Notes: generated by a model not told the origin, from the sequence alone. A DNA stretch of 64,000 nucleotides from Gallionellales bacterium GWA2_54_124 (GCA_001801025.1 MGWO01000002.1:1-64000), one strand, 5' to 3'. Positions 37,786 to 48,059 are shown, numbered from the stretch's first letter. Program-made: numbers and translations.

Positions 37786-40176
37786 TTACATCTTTATCCG
37801 GTTCAGCCTGAGTGCATTCAGTATCACCGACACAGAACTGAAACTCATCGCTGCGGCGGCGATGATCGGCGAGAGTAGCAAGCCGAAGAACGGGTACAGC
37901 ACGCCTGCCGCAATCGGAATGCCGAGTATGTTGTAGATGAAGGCAAAAAATAGGTTCTGGCGGATGTTGCGCATGGTGGCGCGTGACAGACGCAGCGCAC
38001 GCACGATGCCGTTCAGGTCGCCCTTGATCAGGGTGATGCCTGCACTCTCCATCGCCACATCGGTTCCGGTACCCATCGCGATGCCCACCTGCGCCTGAGC
38101 CAGTGCAGGCGCGTCGTTGATGCCGTCGCCTGCCATCGCCACGATGCGCCTCTCTGCCTGCAACTGCTTGACAATGGAGGCTTTCTGCTCAGGCAGCACT
38201 TCAGCTTCGATACGGTCTATGCCCAATTTTTTTGCAACCGCTTGTGCCGTGATGCGGTTGTCTCCGGTAAGCATGATGACTTGCACGCCTTCTTCATGCA
38301 GGGCGCGGATCGCCTCTGCCGTAGATGCCTTGACCGGATCGGCCACGCCGATCAGTCCCGCCGCCTTATTGTCGATTGCCAGCAACATCACCGTCTGTCC
38401 GTCGCTACGCAGCGCCTCGGCACGGATGTGCAAGTCGCTTGCATCGATGTGTAATTCTTCAAAAAGTTTGAGATTGCCCAGCGCGATTGCCCTGCCCTCG
38501 ACCGTGCCCGCCACGCCCTTGCCGGTGAACGATTTAAAATCACTGACTGTATTGAGTGTTATTCCCTTTTTCTCTGCGCCGTTCACGATGGCTGCAGCCA
38601 GCGGGTGTTCGCTGGCGCGTTCCAGACTGGCGCCCAGCCGCAGCACCTCATCCTCTTCAAATCCGGCAAGCGGAATGACCGAAGTCAGTTTCGGTTTGCC
38701 CTCGGTCAGCGTGCCGGTCTTGTCCACTACCAGCGTGTTTACCTTTTCCATGATTTCCAGCGCTTCGGCATTCTTGATCAGCACGCCGGCCAAGGCACCG
38801 CGTCCGGTGCCGACCATGATGGACATCGGCGTGGCCAGTCCCAGCGCGCACGGGCAGGCGATAATCAGCACCGCCACCGCGTTGACGATGGCATGCGCCA
38901 GGCGCGGCTCCGGCCCAAAGAGTCCCCATACCGCTAGTGTGGCGAGCGCTGCCAGCACCACTGCCGGCACAAAATAACCCGCAGTGACATCGGCCAGCCG
39001 CTGGATAGGCGCGCGCGAACGTTGCGCCTCGCTCACCATATGCACAATCTGCGCCAGCAAGGTGTCTGCCCCTACGCGCTCGGCGCGCATCAACAAACTG
39101 CCGGTGCCGTTCACCGTGGCACCGATCAGCCTTGCATCTGTCGTTTTTTCCACCGGAATGGATTCGCCGGTGACCATGGATTCATCCAGCGAACTGTTAC
39201 CTTCCAGCACCACCCCGTCTACCGGCACCTTCTCGCCAGGACGCACGCGCAGCACATCGCCAGGCTGCACTTGTTCCAGCGGAATGTCTTCCTCGTGTCC
39301 GTCAGCACGCACGATGCGCGCGGTTTTTGGTGCTAAGCCCAGCAGCAGTTTGATTGCGGCACTGGTCTGGCTGCGTGCGCGCAATTCCATCACCTGCCCC
39401 AGCAGCACCAACGCCATGATCACCGCAGCAGCCTCGAAATAAACCGGCACGGTTTCCCCCATGCTGCGCATTGCAGGTGGAAAATTCCCCGGCAGCAACA
39501 TCGCAATCACGCTGTATGTCCACGCCACGCCGACACCGAGCGAAATCAGCGTGAACATGTTGAGACTGCGGTTGACCAGTGAAGCCCAGCCGCGCCGGAA
39601 GATCGGCCAGCCGCCCCACAACACAACCGGGGTTGCCAGAAAAAATTCCAGCCATTGCAACACCGTCATCGAAACGGAATCCGGTATGAATTTCGGTGCC
39701 AGATCGGATGCCATCGCCATCACGAACACCGGCAAGGCCAACGCCGCGCTTAGCCAGAAACGGCGCGTCATGTCATGCAATTCGGTATTGTCATCATCAG
39801 GTGCGTTGCGCGGCTCCAGTGCCATGCCGCAGATCGGGCAACTACCGGGTTCATTGCGCACGATCTCAGGGTGCATCGGGCAGGTATATTCGGTAGCACC
39901 TGACTTGGCCGTAACTGGTGCAATCGGTTCCAAGGCCATACCACACTTGGGACATGAACCTGGCGCAGGCTGGCGAATTTCCGGATGCATCGGGCAGGTG
40001 AATACACCTGCGATTTGAACGGTAGCCGTCACAGCCGGCTTAAGGTATTCAGTGGGATTTGCCTGAAACTTGGCCAGACACTTCACGCTGCAAAACAGAT
40101 AAGTTTGTCCGCTCTCTACGAGGCGGTACGTGCTGTCGGCAGAGACTGTCATGCCGCATACGGGATCAGTTGCCAT
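37786..40176 (-). CDS. copA: Copper-exporting P1B-type ATPase with YHS and two heavy-metal-binding domains
   Basis: 796 residues. The N-terminus has a YHS domain (about 1-45) and two Cys/His/Met metal-binding domains (CPMHPEI...[12 protein letters not shown] type, about 60-85 and 97-122) in place of HMA domains. The core has the transmembrane CPC motif in [15 protein letters not shown], phosphorylated Asp485 in DKTGTLTEG, and [12 protein letters not shown]. It exports Cu(I) or Ag(I) from the cytoplasm. It is the main inner-membrane pump of this island. Confidence 0.93.
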   Translation of the reverse strand: MATDPVCGMTVSADSTYRLVESGQTYLFCSVKCLAKFQANPTEYLKPAVTATVQIAGVFTCPMHPEIRQPAPGSCPKCGMALEPIAPVTAKSGATEYTCPMHPEIVRNEPGSCPICGMALEPRNAPDDDNTELHDMTRRFWLSAALALPVFVMAMASDLAPKFIPDSVSMTVLQWLEFFLATPVVLWGGWPIFRRGWASLVNRSLNMFTLISLGVGVAWTYSVIAMLLPGNFPPAMRSMGETVPVYFEAAAVIMALVLLGQVMELRARSQTSAAIKLLLGLAPKTARIVRADGHEEDIPLEQVQPGDVLRVRPGEKVPVDGVVLEGNSSLDESMVTGESIPVEKTTDARLIGATVNGTGSLLMRAERVGADTLLAQIVHMVSEAQRSRAPIQRLADVTAGYFVPAVVLAALATLAVWGLFGPEPRLAHAIVNAVAVLIIACPCALGLATPMSIMVGTGRGALAGVLIKNAEALEIMEKVNTLVVDKTGTLTEGKPKLTSVIPLAGFEEDEVLRLGASLERASEHPLAAAIVNGAEKKGITLNTVSDFKSFTGKGVAGTVEGRAIALGNLKLFEELHIDASDLHIRAEALRSDGQTVMLLAIDNKAAGLIGVADPVKASTAEAIRALHEEGVQVIMLTGDNRITAQAVAKKLGIDRIEAEVLPEQKASIVKQLQAERRIVAMAGDGINDAPALAQAQVGIAMGTGTDVAMESAGITLIKGDLNGIVRALRLSRATMRNIRQNLFFAFIYNILGIPIAAGVLYPFFGLLLSPIIAAAAMSFSSVSVILNALRLNRIKM

Positions 40177-40215
40177 TGCATGCCCCTTTCCGGTGGTGGA
40201 AATTGCCTCAGTGAA

Positions 40216-40632
40216 TCATTTGATCAACCATTTGAAGCTTCTGGGAGACTTGTCGCCTGCCAGACGTATTTGCAGTTCCATTGATCGTGGCTGCGGGACA
40301 ACCGCCCTGAAGCGCAACAAGCCCTTGCGGTGATGGCCTCCGGGCGGCGCGCCGTCCCAGGCCAGCGGCAGGTATTGCTTGCCATCAACAATCAGCGTTG
40401 CAGACTTGGTCAAATCATCGCTCAAGGCCTGCGTATGGGTTTCCAGCGTCACCTCAAAAGTCCATGTTTTCGTATCCGCAGGAATAGCATGCAGCATGGT
40501 GGTTACCTTGATGTCCCGGTCATTGCTTATTTGCGCTGCCATCTCCACCGCATCGCATGTCGCAATGAGGCCGTTATGCACAAAGGCAATCAACGTTGCA
40601 AATGCCAAACTGCTCAAATATTTTTTCAGCAT
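40216..40632 (-). CDS. Secreted protein of unknown function in the copper island
   Basis: 138 residues with a signal peptide (about 1-28). The rest is beta-rich and soluble, with a Gly-Gly-His-His segment (PPGGHHRKGLLRF). I do not recognise a family. It overlaps the upstream membrane-protein gene and lies 39 bases before copA, so it is co-transcribed with them. Confidence 0.6.
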   Translation of the reverse strand: MLKKYLSSLAFATLIAFVHNGLIATCDAVEMAAQISNDRDIKVTTMLHAIPADTKTWTFEVTLETHTQALSDDLTKSATLIVDGKQYLPLAWDGAPPGGHHRKGLLRFRAVVPQPRSMELQIRLAGDKSPRSFKWLIK

Positions 40633-41093
40633 TTTTTATGCTCCCGTGTAACGTTGATGACTTTAGGTATGATATAGAGAATACCGGCCACGTTAAAGGC
40701 AAGACCGACCCAGAACAACTCGATTTGATATTCTGCAACGATGGTGAGAAAGCCGGTGACGCCCAGAACAGGCAAGATATTGACCAGATAATGTGCGCAA
40801 CAGGAAACCATTGCCGCAGTGGAGGTCGTGCCGGACACCGCTACCACCTTGCCTGATGCGCCATGTTGCCCGACAAGTTGCTTAAGGTAGGTGTAGAGAC
40901 CGACCTGAATGCCGAATCCCAACGCAAGGGACACGAAGAAATACCAGAACTTTGTAAACTGCTCGAGTGTGAAATCCACCCCAGAAATCAGACTGACCAC
41001 CGCAAAATAAATGGCGAGCAACAACACAAATGCACCCGCTCCAAATTGGATGGGTCTTATGGATAGAGCCGTCTCAGATTGTTGCTGCGTCAT
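40626..41093 (-). CDS. Four-helix membrane protein with CCAHY motif
   Basis: 155 residues from the ATG at 41093 with GAGGT upstream. Four hydrophobic helices are visible (about 18-38, 50-72, 84-110, 117-140). A Cys-Cys-Ala-His-Tyr motif in the third could bind a metal. Similar proteins occur in betaproteobacterial heavy-metal islands, but I know no assigned function. It overlaps the secreted-protein gene by seven bases. Confidence 0.65.
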   Translation of the reverse strand: MTQQQSETALSIRPIQFGAGAFVLLLAIYFAVVSLISGVDFTLEQFTKFWYFFVSLALGFGIQVGLYTYLKQLVGQHGASGKVVAVSGTTSTAAMVSCCAHYLVNILPVLGVTGFLTIVAEYQIELFWVGLAFNVAGILYIIPKVINVTREHKKC

Positions 41094-41211
41094 GCTGACC
41101 TCACATTCAGTCGAATATTCAAGGCGTTCAGTCGAATTCATACTAATGATTAAATTCCAGTGTGTCCATGCATTACTGACATGTCACCCGACTCATCCGC
41201 TCATTCGGTGC

Positions 41212-41439
41212 TTACCCTAATGCCTTCTTTAATAAATTCAACATACCATCCTCATGCATCACAACAGGTTCATAAACAGGTGACTTTTCTGTCGAAGGTG
41301 ATTGCCCATGATTACAGGTCATTGTCCAACGACGCTGCAGGACATTTTTGCAATAATCATAGCGGCACGCACCGGGCCTTCCCGCAACAGCTAGGCTTAA
41401 CATTTGACAGCTGCATTTATTCCCATGCGAGTTTCCCAT
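41212..41439 (-). CDS. Small Cys-rich hypothetical protein
   Basis: 75 residues; ATG with AGGAAA ten bases upstream. Five Cys in the first half (KCSCQM, GACRYDYC, MTCNHG) suggest metal or disulfide binding. It starts 28 bases after the HD-GYP gene on the same strand. It has no family I recognise and could be a chance frame. Confidence 0.4.
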   Translation of the reverse strand: MGNSHGNKCSCQMLSLAVAGRPGACRYDYCKNVLQRRWTMTCNHGQSPSTEKSPVYEPVVMHEDGMLNLLKKALG

Positions 41440-41466
41440 AAATTTTCCTATCGTTATTGAAATCCA

Positions 41467-42735
41467 CTAGAAATATTTTTTTATTATCACTTTTAGTGTT
41501 TTCTGCAAATATCCTCGATCGGATTGTCCAATCTCGCCGTATAGCGTGGCGGCGACAGTTATGAAGATACCGACTACTTCAGGATCAAAATGTCCCCCAG
41601 CTCCATCCTGTAAAATTTTTAATGCGTCATCAATCAATAAGGACTCCTTATAGGGCCGTTTTGACATCAAAGCATCGAACACATCAACCACAGCAAACAA
41701 TCGTGCCGAAAGAGGAATATCCTTGCCATAAATGCCGTGTGGGTAGCCGCTGCCATCAAATTTCTCATGGTGAAAAAGCACCACGTCCCGGGCACGCTTC
41801 AACCAAGTTGAATCCTGAATAATCTCCCCGCCAAATACAACATGGCGTTTCATAATCTCAAACTCGTCCGCAGTCAGTCGCCCCGGTTTGAGTAGTATCT
41901 GATCCGGAACTCCAATTTTTCCGACATCGTGCAGAAAAGCACCAACAATCAGCGATTCAATGCTATCTCGATTCAGGTTCATTGTTTCGGCAAGCCTGAC
42001 CGAATACAGCGTCACCCGGTAATTATGCGTATCGGTATCGGCATCTCTTTTTGCTATAGCGCTACCCAATGATTGCAATAATTCAAGGTTCGAATCCAAA
42101 AGCGATTGAGACAGGGACTCGGAACACCGCGTCAATCCAAGTAAAACGGGGTAGAGCAAGATTAAAATCAAAATCACCGCAACGAAAGAAGTCAGTGTTG
42201 CATTGCGCGCCTGATGTTTCCTTGCATATTGCGTTCCAACATCAAGACGATAGACGCCTTCAAAATACATTTCGGTCATACGCCTCGAATCGAGCAACGG
42301 TATAAGCACTTGCACGAAATCCTCCCCCTCGTTCGCAAGCCAGTTATAGTGTTGCTTGCCGGGCTTTGGAAAATCATGCTGGTGCGCTTGTACAGAAGAT
42401 CGAAGGTTTGTTGCCTCACGCCCCCATGCCTCCATCAGCGATTTTCCGGAAGGATCGAAAATACGAATGCCCGAAAAGCGGGAATTCTCCAACAGTTTTA
42501 CCAGTTCAGGCTGACTCATTTGAATATCTGCCGCAAGCAGTTTGCGCATTTCAGGTAAATCAAAATGTTTGGCGCTAGTCGCCGCTTGTTCAAAGGCCAT
42601 CTTTTCGACTCGCCAGTTTTCCAGATAATACACAAGTGCGCCGACCAACACGCTGATCGCTATTCCTGAGACAAGAAATCTTGTTATCAGATAACGGTGG
42701 AGTTCTCGAGAATTATTGGGAATGGCTGTAAACAT
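41467..42735 (-). CDS. Membrane-bound HD-GYP c-di-GMP phosphodiesterase with periplasmic sensor
   Basis: 422 residues from the ATG at 42735; a TTG at 42759 would add eight. A transmembrane helix (about 18-38), a periplasmic domain (about 40-175), a second helix (about 180-202) and an HD-GYP domain follow. The domain is canonical: FLHDVGKIGVPD, HHEKFDGSGYP, and DVFDALMSKRPYK. Expected to hydrolyse c-di-GMP in response to a periplasmic signal. Its place within the copper island suggests, but does not show, a metal or stress signal. Confidence 0.88.
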   Translation of the reverse strand: MFTAIPNNSRELHRYLITRFLVSGIAISVLVGALVYYLENWRVEKMAFEQAATSAKHFDLPEMRKLLAADIQMSQPELVKLLENSRFSGIRIFDPSGKSLMEAWGREATNLRSSVQAHQHDFPKPGKQHYNWLANEGEDFVQVLIPLLDSRRMTEMYFEGVYRLDVGTQYARKHQARNATLTSFVAVILILILLYPVLLGLTRCSESLSQSLLDSNLELLQSLGSAIAKRDADTDTHNYRVTLYSVRLAETMNLNRDSIESLIVGAFLHDVGKIGVPDQILLKPGRLTADEFEIMKRHVVFGGEIIQDSTWLKRARDVVLFHHEKFDGSGYPHGIYGKDIPLSARLFAVVDVFDALMSKRPYKESLLIDDALKILQDGAGGHFDPEVVGIFITVAATLYGEIGQSDRGYLQKTLKVIIKKYF

Positions 42736-42853
42736 AATTTTCTGCAATGCTTTATTCAAAAATTAATTTATATGAAAACCGAATCCTCATTTCAAACAAG
42801 CGGTATGCGACAAGACATCGTGCGTCCTGGCGCACACCGATATACGTGACTTA

Positions 42854-43129
42854 CTACCTATCTCTCAGGTGGTCATGCATAGGCATGTCCTTAGGCATGG
42901 ATTCACGATGACTCTTACCGCTCGCAGTGCTTCCGACAGGCATGCCGGTTTTCTCTTCCATATGATTGTGTCTTTTCACAGGCTTTTTTGCCTCTGCCTT
43001 TTCAGTCTTAACTGTCTCAGTTTTTTCCGTTCCGGTGTTGGTGTCGTGAACATCAACGGCAAATGCCGTTACATTGAAAACAGAAAATATAACCAAAGTG
43101 GCAGCAAGCAATGTAGATTTAAGTTTCAT
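42854..43129 (-). CDS. Small secreted His/Met/Lys-rich protein
   Basis: 91 residues from the ATG at 43129 with CGGAG upstream. The signal peptide ends near AFAVD; the mature part is Lys/Glu/Thr-rich, then His/Met-rich (KRHNHMEE, MPKDMPMHDH). Probably periplasmic and metal-binding. No named family recognised. Confidence 0.65.
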   Translation of the reverse strand: MKLKSTLLAATLVIFSVFNVTAFAVDVHDTNTGTEKTETVKTEKAEAKKPVKRHNHMEEKTGMPVGSTASGKSHRESMPKDMPMHDHLRDR

Positions 43130-43210
43130 TTTATTCTCCGAATGGTGGTGGTTAAAAAATATGCTGTAACAAAAATTATTTAAACGCGCATCGACACCTC
43201 CTTTCAATAA

Positions 43211-43417
43211 TTAGGTCGTTGGATAGCTGTTTTCAGCCGGCAACTGATCAATTTCCACTTCCGCAGCCAGCCAGTTTTCTAAATCACAACCGCATTTGAA
43301 CCCATCTTTCTCGGCGAGGTGATAAGCAGCAACCTCAACATATTGCCGCCGCTGCTCTTCGGACAGATTGGTTACGGTTTCAGCTTTGCTGCTCTTGGTT
43401 TTGGTTTTGGTTCTCAT
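43211..43417 (-). CDS. DUF2934 protein
   Basis: 68 residues, cytoplasmic. A basic Lys/Thr/Ser N-terminus precedes the DUF2934 motif (AAYHLAEKDGF, then LENWLAAEVEI). A Cys-Gly-Cys (KCGCD) replaces the usual residues before the Trp, which is unusual and might bind metal. Function unknown; the preceding ATG has AGGAGATAA. Confidence 0.78.
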   Translation of the reverse strand: MRTKTKTKSSKAETVTNLSEEQRRQYVEVAAYHLAEKDGFKCGCDLENWLAAEVEIDQLPAENSYPTT

Positions 43418-43484
43418 AATTTATCTCCTTCATATAAAAGTTGGTTCGACGGCTAACGCTCAATCCTGTCCTTACTCAGAACGA

Positions 43485-43673
43485 TCAGACTGCGGTTCGA
43501 TTGCACTGCATCGCCAATCTAATGTGATGAGAACTACTGCAGCTCCCACGGTCATCGCCATGCTCCATGCCACCATGCAGAACCATACAACCGTTCAGTG
43601 CCAATATAGTTACTACCAATATGATTGTTCTACCTATCCTGTTCTCCTTGCTCCAAGTTAATGACAACGACAA
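43485..43673 (-). CDS. Possible small lipoprotein
   Basis: The frame gives up to 62 residues with a hydrophobic segment ending in the lipobox LALNGC, then a short Gly/His/Asp part. The start is uncertain: the first ATG lacks a ribosome site, while AAGGAG lies inside the frame, hinting at an internal non-ATG start near 43625. Position in the island supports a gene; the evidence is weak. Confidence 0.35.
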   Translation of the reverse strand: MSLSLTWSKENRIGRTIILVVTILALNGCMVLHGGMEHGDDRGSCSSSHHIRLAMQCNRTAV

Positions 43674-43676
43674 AAT

Positions 43677-43757
43677 TTAATGCGTGTGATCATGTTCATG
43701 CCCACCGGCATCGAGCTTTTCGGTAGCACGCTTGCCCCATCCATTTACCGCTTTCAT
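43677..43757 (-). other. 26-codon His-rich frame after the DUF2231 gene
   Basis: An ATG five bases after the DUF2231 stop, in another frame, encodes 26 residues ending GGHEHDHTH. It could be a micro-ORF coupled to the upstream gene, or the original C-terminus cut off by a frameshift. Confidence 0.3.
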
Positions 43758-43761
43758 CGCG

Positions 43762-44442
43762 CTAATCCTTGTGCGACGGCGTTCCCGGCGCATGGGTATG
43801 CCCGGCCTTTTTGTGTGCGGTGCCTGCGCCGTCCGTGGCGGAAGTTTTGCCACCCGGCTCCGCATCATGCGTAGACTCGCTATTCGCAGTGTCATCGTGG
43901 CTATGGGCATGAACATCCTCATGAGGCGTTGCTTCACCCTGCATGAATATGTCGCTGTGTTCTCCGCCGTGTTCATGGGTATGTTCCTCAGGCGCAGGCA
44001 AGGACATCACACCCAAGCCATGCCGATAGACTACCTCGCCACCATGCCAGGCAGCACTGACCACTAGCAACCATACCGCGACCAACAAAGCTAGAAAACT
44101 TGGCGAGGGCACCGTATGAGAACGACCGCGCCACACATCCCAAGCGGCAAGCAGCGCCAGCGCGCCAAGAGCGACAAGTGCCCAATTACGATGGATCGTC
44201 ATGGCCAGATGCCCCGCTTCGTCATGTTCAACACTGTTGTAAGCCAGCCAGCCGAACACCGCTGCGATACAGGCAAAGATAACTGCCGCCCACAACATCC
44301 AGCGTCCCGTCATCAGGCATTGCGCCGTCAATGAGTGGTTTTTAAATATCGTACCAGCGCCAATAAAAGCCACTGCAGCCGTAGAAAAGGCAATCGGGAA
44401 ATGTACTAATACCGGATGCCAATTTGGAATAATTTCAATCAT
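43762..44442 (-). CDS. DUF2231 membrane protein with His-rich C-terminus
   Basis: 226 residues. Four hydrophobic helices (about 10-30, 45-68, 85-105, 112-132) carry the DUF2231 start (HPVLVHFPIAF). A His/Glu/Asp-rich tail (HTHEHGGEHSD, HAHSHDD) fills the last 75 residues and probably binds metal in the periplasm. It follows the DUF411 gene by 33 bases. Some DUF2231 proteins bind haem; not evident here. Confidence 0.82.
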   Translation of the reverse strand: MIEIIPNWHPVLVHFPIAFSTAAVAFIGAGTIFKNHSLTAQCLMTGRWMLWAAVIFACIAAVFGWLAYNSVEHDEAGHLAMTIHRNWALVALGALALLAAWDVWRGRSHTVPSPSFLALLVAVWLLVVSAAWHGGEVVYRHGLGVMSLPAPEEHTHEHGGEHSDIFMQGEATPHEDVHAHSHDDTANSESTHDAEPGGKTSATDGAGTAHKKAGHTHAPGTPSHKD

Positions 44443-44475
44443 TACTGTCCTTTTAAACTCCTGCTAATAGATTCG

Positions 44476-44913
44476 TTATTCGACTGAAAACACATATGGA
44501 TCTTTCCCATCTTTCGGCACAGCGTAAACAGTCAATGTTCCCTTTTTCATCTCTCCCATACCCGGTGAATTCATCTTCATACCAGGCACACTGATGCCGA
44601 TTATGGCTGGTTTCTCCTTGAGCAGTTTACGAATGGCACTGACTGGAACATGCCCCTCAACCACATAACCATTGACCAATGCCGTATGACAACTAGCGGC
44701 ATGTGACATGCCATAATTCTTCTTAATGGCATCCATGTTTGATTCATTTTCTGTTTTCACCGTAAATCCGTTTTCACGCAGATAGTTCACATACTTTTCG
44801 CAACAGCCGCATGTTGGGCTTTTGTAAACTGTCATCGCCGTAGCGGCTTGTGCGGCACTTATACTTGTGAGTACGAATATCAGGAAGATCATTAGTTGTT
44901 TAAGAATTTTCAT
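44476..44913 (-). CDS. DUF411 periplasmic metal-binding protein
   Basis: 145 residues with a signal peptide ending near AQAAT. DUF411 features: VYKSPTCGCCEKYVNYL near the N-terminus, CHTALVNGYVVEGHVP, and a Met-rich segment (GMKMNSPGMGEMKKG). Such proteins occur with cus/cop systems as copper-binding partners. It overlaps the cusA stop by 14 bases. Confidence 0.9.
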   Translation of the reverse strand: MKILKQLMIFLIFVLTSISAAQAATAMTVYKSPTCGCCEKYVNYLRENGFTVKTENESNMDAIKKNYGMSHAASCHTALVNGYVVEGHVPVSAIRKLLKEKPAIIGISVPGMKMNSPGMGEMKKGTLTVYAVPKDGKDPYVFSVE

Positions 44914-47900
44914 ATTGTTCCTTTGGCTTATTGCTAATGAATGTTATGCGCGTCACTTCACGTTGTTTGATCAAGGCATAGATCACCGGAATCACCAGCA
45001 GCGTCAGAATTGCGGAGGAAATCATGCCGCCGACCATCGGTGCTGCGATGCGGCGCATCACTTCCGAACCGGTGCCGCTGCTCCACAGAATGGGTAACAG
45101 CCCCGCCATGATCGCCACTACGGTCATCATCTTCGGACGCACGCGTTCCACAGCACCGTGCATGATGGCTGTGTGCAGATCGACGGCGGTCGGTTTGCGG
45201 CCTTCATGGGTGCAGCGCGACTGAACGTCCTGCCAGGCTTGTTCCAGATAGATCAACATCACGACACCAGTCTCTGCTGCCACGCCAGCCAATGCGATGA
45301 ATCCTACCGCCACTGCAACGCTCAGGTTGTAATCGAGCAGCCACAACAGCCATACACCGCCGACCAGTGCGAAGGGCACGGACAGCATCACGACCAGAGA
45401 TTCGGTGATGCGTTTAAAATTGAGATACAGCAACAGGAAGATGATCAGCAACGTGATGGGAATGACGATCTTCATTTTCGCGGCAGCACGTTCCATGTAT
45501 TCGAATTGCCCGCTCCAGGTCGCGTAATAACCGGGTGGGAATTTCACCTGTGCGGCAACTGCTTTCCGCGCATCTGCCACGTAAGAGCCGATGTCACGAT
45601 CACGTATATCCACAAAAATATAAGCGGAAAGCAGCGCATTCTCGGTGCGGATAGCAGGTGCACCTTTGCTAAGACTGACCTTGGCAAGTTGTCCGAGTGG
45701 AATCTGAGCACCCTCCATGGTTGGCACCAGCACTTCGTGGGTAATCTGTTGCGGATCGCTACGCAATTCGCGCGGGTAACGTACCGTCACTCCAAAACGT
45801 TCCCGTCCCTCAACCGTCGTCGTAACCATCTCACCACCCAGGGCGGTAGAAATGACTTCCTGTAAATCACCGACGCCAATCCCGTAACGTGCTAGGGCAA
45901 TGCGATCCGGTTCGATGTCAAGGTAGAAGCCGCCCGTTAATCGTTCGGCAAAAGCACTAGTGGTGCCAGGAACCTTTCTGACCACCGCTTCTATTTCCTT
46001 AGCGAGCCGCTCCATTTCATCCAGATTTTTACCAAACACCTTGATGCCTATCGGCGTGCGAATACCGGTTGCCAGCATATCGAGACGCGCCTTGATCGGC
46101 ATCGTCCACGAATTTGCCACACCGGGAAATTGTAGTGCTTTGTTCATCTCGCCGATCAGTTTGTCGATCGTCATTCCAGGTCGCCACTCCTCCTGCGGCT
46201 TTAAGTTAATGACCGTCTCAAACATCTCCAATGGTGCAGGATCGGTTGCAGACTGCGCGCGCCCAGCTTTGCCATATACGGACATCACTTCAGGAAAACT
46301 CTTGATAATCTTGTTCTGCGTCTGCAACAATTCCGCCGCCTTGGTCACCGACATGCCGGGCAAGGAGGCGGGCATAAATAACAACGTGCCCTCATTGAGC
46401 GTTGGCATGAACTCGCTACCCAATCGGGTAGCGGGATAGGCTGACAATATCAAAACCAGTGCAGCAACGACGATGGTCATTTTCTTGTGTTTCAGCACCG
46501 CAGCAATAAGCGGACGATAGCCCGTGATTAACCAACGGTTTAGCGGATTTTGCGCCTCTGGTTTGATGTTTCCGCGTATGAATAGCAACATCAGCACCGG
46601 CACTAGGGTGAGCGAGAGCAACGCTGCGCCCGCCATGGAAAAGGTTTTGGTGAAAGCCAGCGGAGAAAACATTCGTCCTTCTTGCGATTCCAGCGTAAAT
46701 ACCGGCAAGAACGATACGGTGATGATGAGCAGCGAAAAGAACAGTGCCGGTCCAACTTCCTTACACGCCGCAATCATCGCTTCTGTGCGCGATTCACCTT
46801 CTTTTACCCGCTCCAGATGTTTGTGTGCATTCTCGATCATCACGATAGCCGCATCTACCATCGCGCCGATGGCAATGGCAATCCCGCCCAAACTCATGAT
46901 GTTGGAGTTCAGCCCCAGCACACGCATCGCAATGAAAGAAATTAAAACACCAACAGGCAGCATCACGATGGCGACCAACGCACTGCGTGCATGCATCAAG
47001 AACACCATACACACCAGTGCGACAATTAAACTTTCTTCCAGCAGCGTGCCTTTTAATGTTTCAATGGCGCGATGGATCAAATCGGAACGGTCATATACTG
47101 AAACAATCTTTACGCCTTCCGGCAAGCCGGGAGCGATTTCAGCGATCTTTTCCTTGATGTTGTGGATGACTTCTAATGCGTTTTGCCCATAGCGCGCCAT
47201 GACGATGCCTGATACGACTTCGCCTTCACCGTTTAACTCAGTCAGTCCGCGTCGCTCATCTGGTCCCAGTTCGACACGGGCAATGTCGCGCAACAGCACA
47301 GGGGTGCCTTGCTCGGCTTTAACGACCAGATTCTCGATGTCACTCTTGCCGCGCAGATAGCCACGCCCGCGCACCATATATTCGGTCTCGGCCATCTCCA
47401 CCACGCGCCCGCCAACATCGCGGTTCGAGTCACGGATAATCTGTGACACTTTGCTCAAAGGAATACCATAAGCGCGCAGTTTCACTGGATCGACTGTCAC
47501 CTGATATTGCTGTACAAAACCACCGATGGAAGCGACTTCCGCCACACCGTGTGCCTTGGTGAGTTGATAGCGCAGATACCAGTCCTGCATGGTGCGCAGC
47601 TCGGCCAAGTTATGTTTTTCGCTCAACACGGCGTACTGATACACCCAGCCCACCCCGGTCGCATCCGGCCCCAGTTGCGGCGCGACATTTTTAGGCAGTC
47701 GTCCCGCGATACTGTTGAGATATTCCAGCACACGCGAACGCGCCCAGTAGATATCGGTGCCGTCCTCGAAAATCACATACACGAACGATGCGCCGAAGAA
47801 CGAAAAGCCGCGCACCACTTTGGATTTCGGCACCGCCAGCATCGCCGTGGTGAGCGGGTAGGTGACCTGATCCTCAACCACCTGCGGTGCCTGACCAGAA

Positions 47901-48058
47901 TATTCAGTATAAACAATAACCTGCACATCAGACAAATCCGGCAAGGCATCCAGCGGCGTTTTGAGCACCGCGTAAATACCCGCCAACGTGACAAACAAGG
48001 TTGCCAGAATAACCAGAAAACGGTTGCGGGCAGACCAGTCGATGATGGAATTGAGCAT
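44900..48058 (-). CDS. cusA: Cu(I)/Ag(I) RND efflux pump CusA
   Basis: 1052 residues from the ATG at 48058 with AAGGA upstream. Heavy-metal RND (HME) family with twelve predicted helices and two periplasmic loops. The helix-4 signature AIGAMVDAAIVMIEN is that of Cu/Ag pumps. Periplasmic Met residues fit the CusA methionine relay (LPGMSVTK, SWTMPIKARLDMLATG). It moves Cu(I)/Ag(I) from the periplasm or cytoplasm through CusC. Start is one base after the cusB stop. Confidence 0.94.
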   Translation of the reverse strand: MLNSIIDWSARNRFLVILATLFVTLAGIYAVLKTPLDALPDLSDVQVIVYTEYSGQAPQVVEDQVTYPLTTAMLAVPKSKVVRGFSFFGASFVYVIFEDGTDIYWARSRVLEYLNSIAGRLPKNVAPQLGPDATGVGWVYQYAVLSEKHNLAELRTMQDWYLRYQLTKAHGVAEVASIGGFVQQYQVTVDPVKLRAYGIPLSKVSQIIRDSNRDVGGRVVEMAETEYMVRGRGYLRGKSDIENLVVKAEQGTPVLLRDIARVELGPDERRGLTELNGEGEVVSGIVMARYGQNALEVIHNIKEKIAEIAPGLPEGVKIVSVYDRSDLIHRAIETLKGTLLEESLIVALVCMVFLMHARSALVAIVMLPVGVLISFIAMRVLGLNSNIMSLGGIAIAIGAMVDAAIVMIENAHKHLERVKEGESRTEAMIAACKEVGPALFFSLLIITVSFLPVFTLESQEGRMFSPLAFTKTFSMAGAALLSLTLVPVLMLLFIRGNIKPEAQNPLNRWLITGYRPLIAAVLKHKKMTIVVAALVLILSAYPATRLGSEFMPTLNEGTLLFMPASLPGMSVTKAAELLQTQNKIIKSFPEVMSVYGKAGRAQSATDPAPLEMFETVINLKPQEEWRPGMTIDKLIGEMNKALQFPGVANSWTMPIKARLDMLATGIRTPIGIKVFGKNLDEMERLAKEIEAVVRKVPGTTSAFAERLTGGFYLDIEPDRIALARYGIGVGDLQEVISTALGGEMVTTTVEGRERFGVTVRYPRELRSDPQQITHEVLVPTMEGAQIPLGQLAKVSLSKGAPAIRTENALLSAYIFVDIRDRDIGSYVADARKAVAAQVKFPPGYYATWSGQFEYMERAAAKMKIVIPITLLIIFLLLYLNFKRITESLVVMLSVPFALVGGVWLLWLLDYNLSVAVAVGFIALAGVAAETGVVMLIYLEQAWQDVQSRCTHEGRKPTAVDLHTAIMHGAVERVRPKMMTVVAIMAGLLPILWSSGTGSEVMRRIAAPMVGGMISSAILTLLVIPVIYALIKQREVTRITFISNKPKEQYENS

Positions 48059-48059
48059 C

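Noticed and set aside
39461..40018. 185-codon plus-strand frame over copA
   Set aside because: Antisense to the N-terminal metal sites; no start signal and no family.
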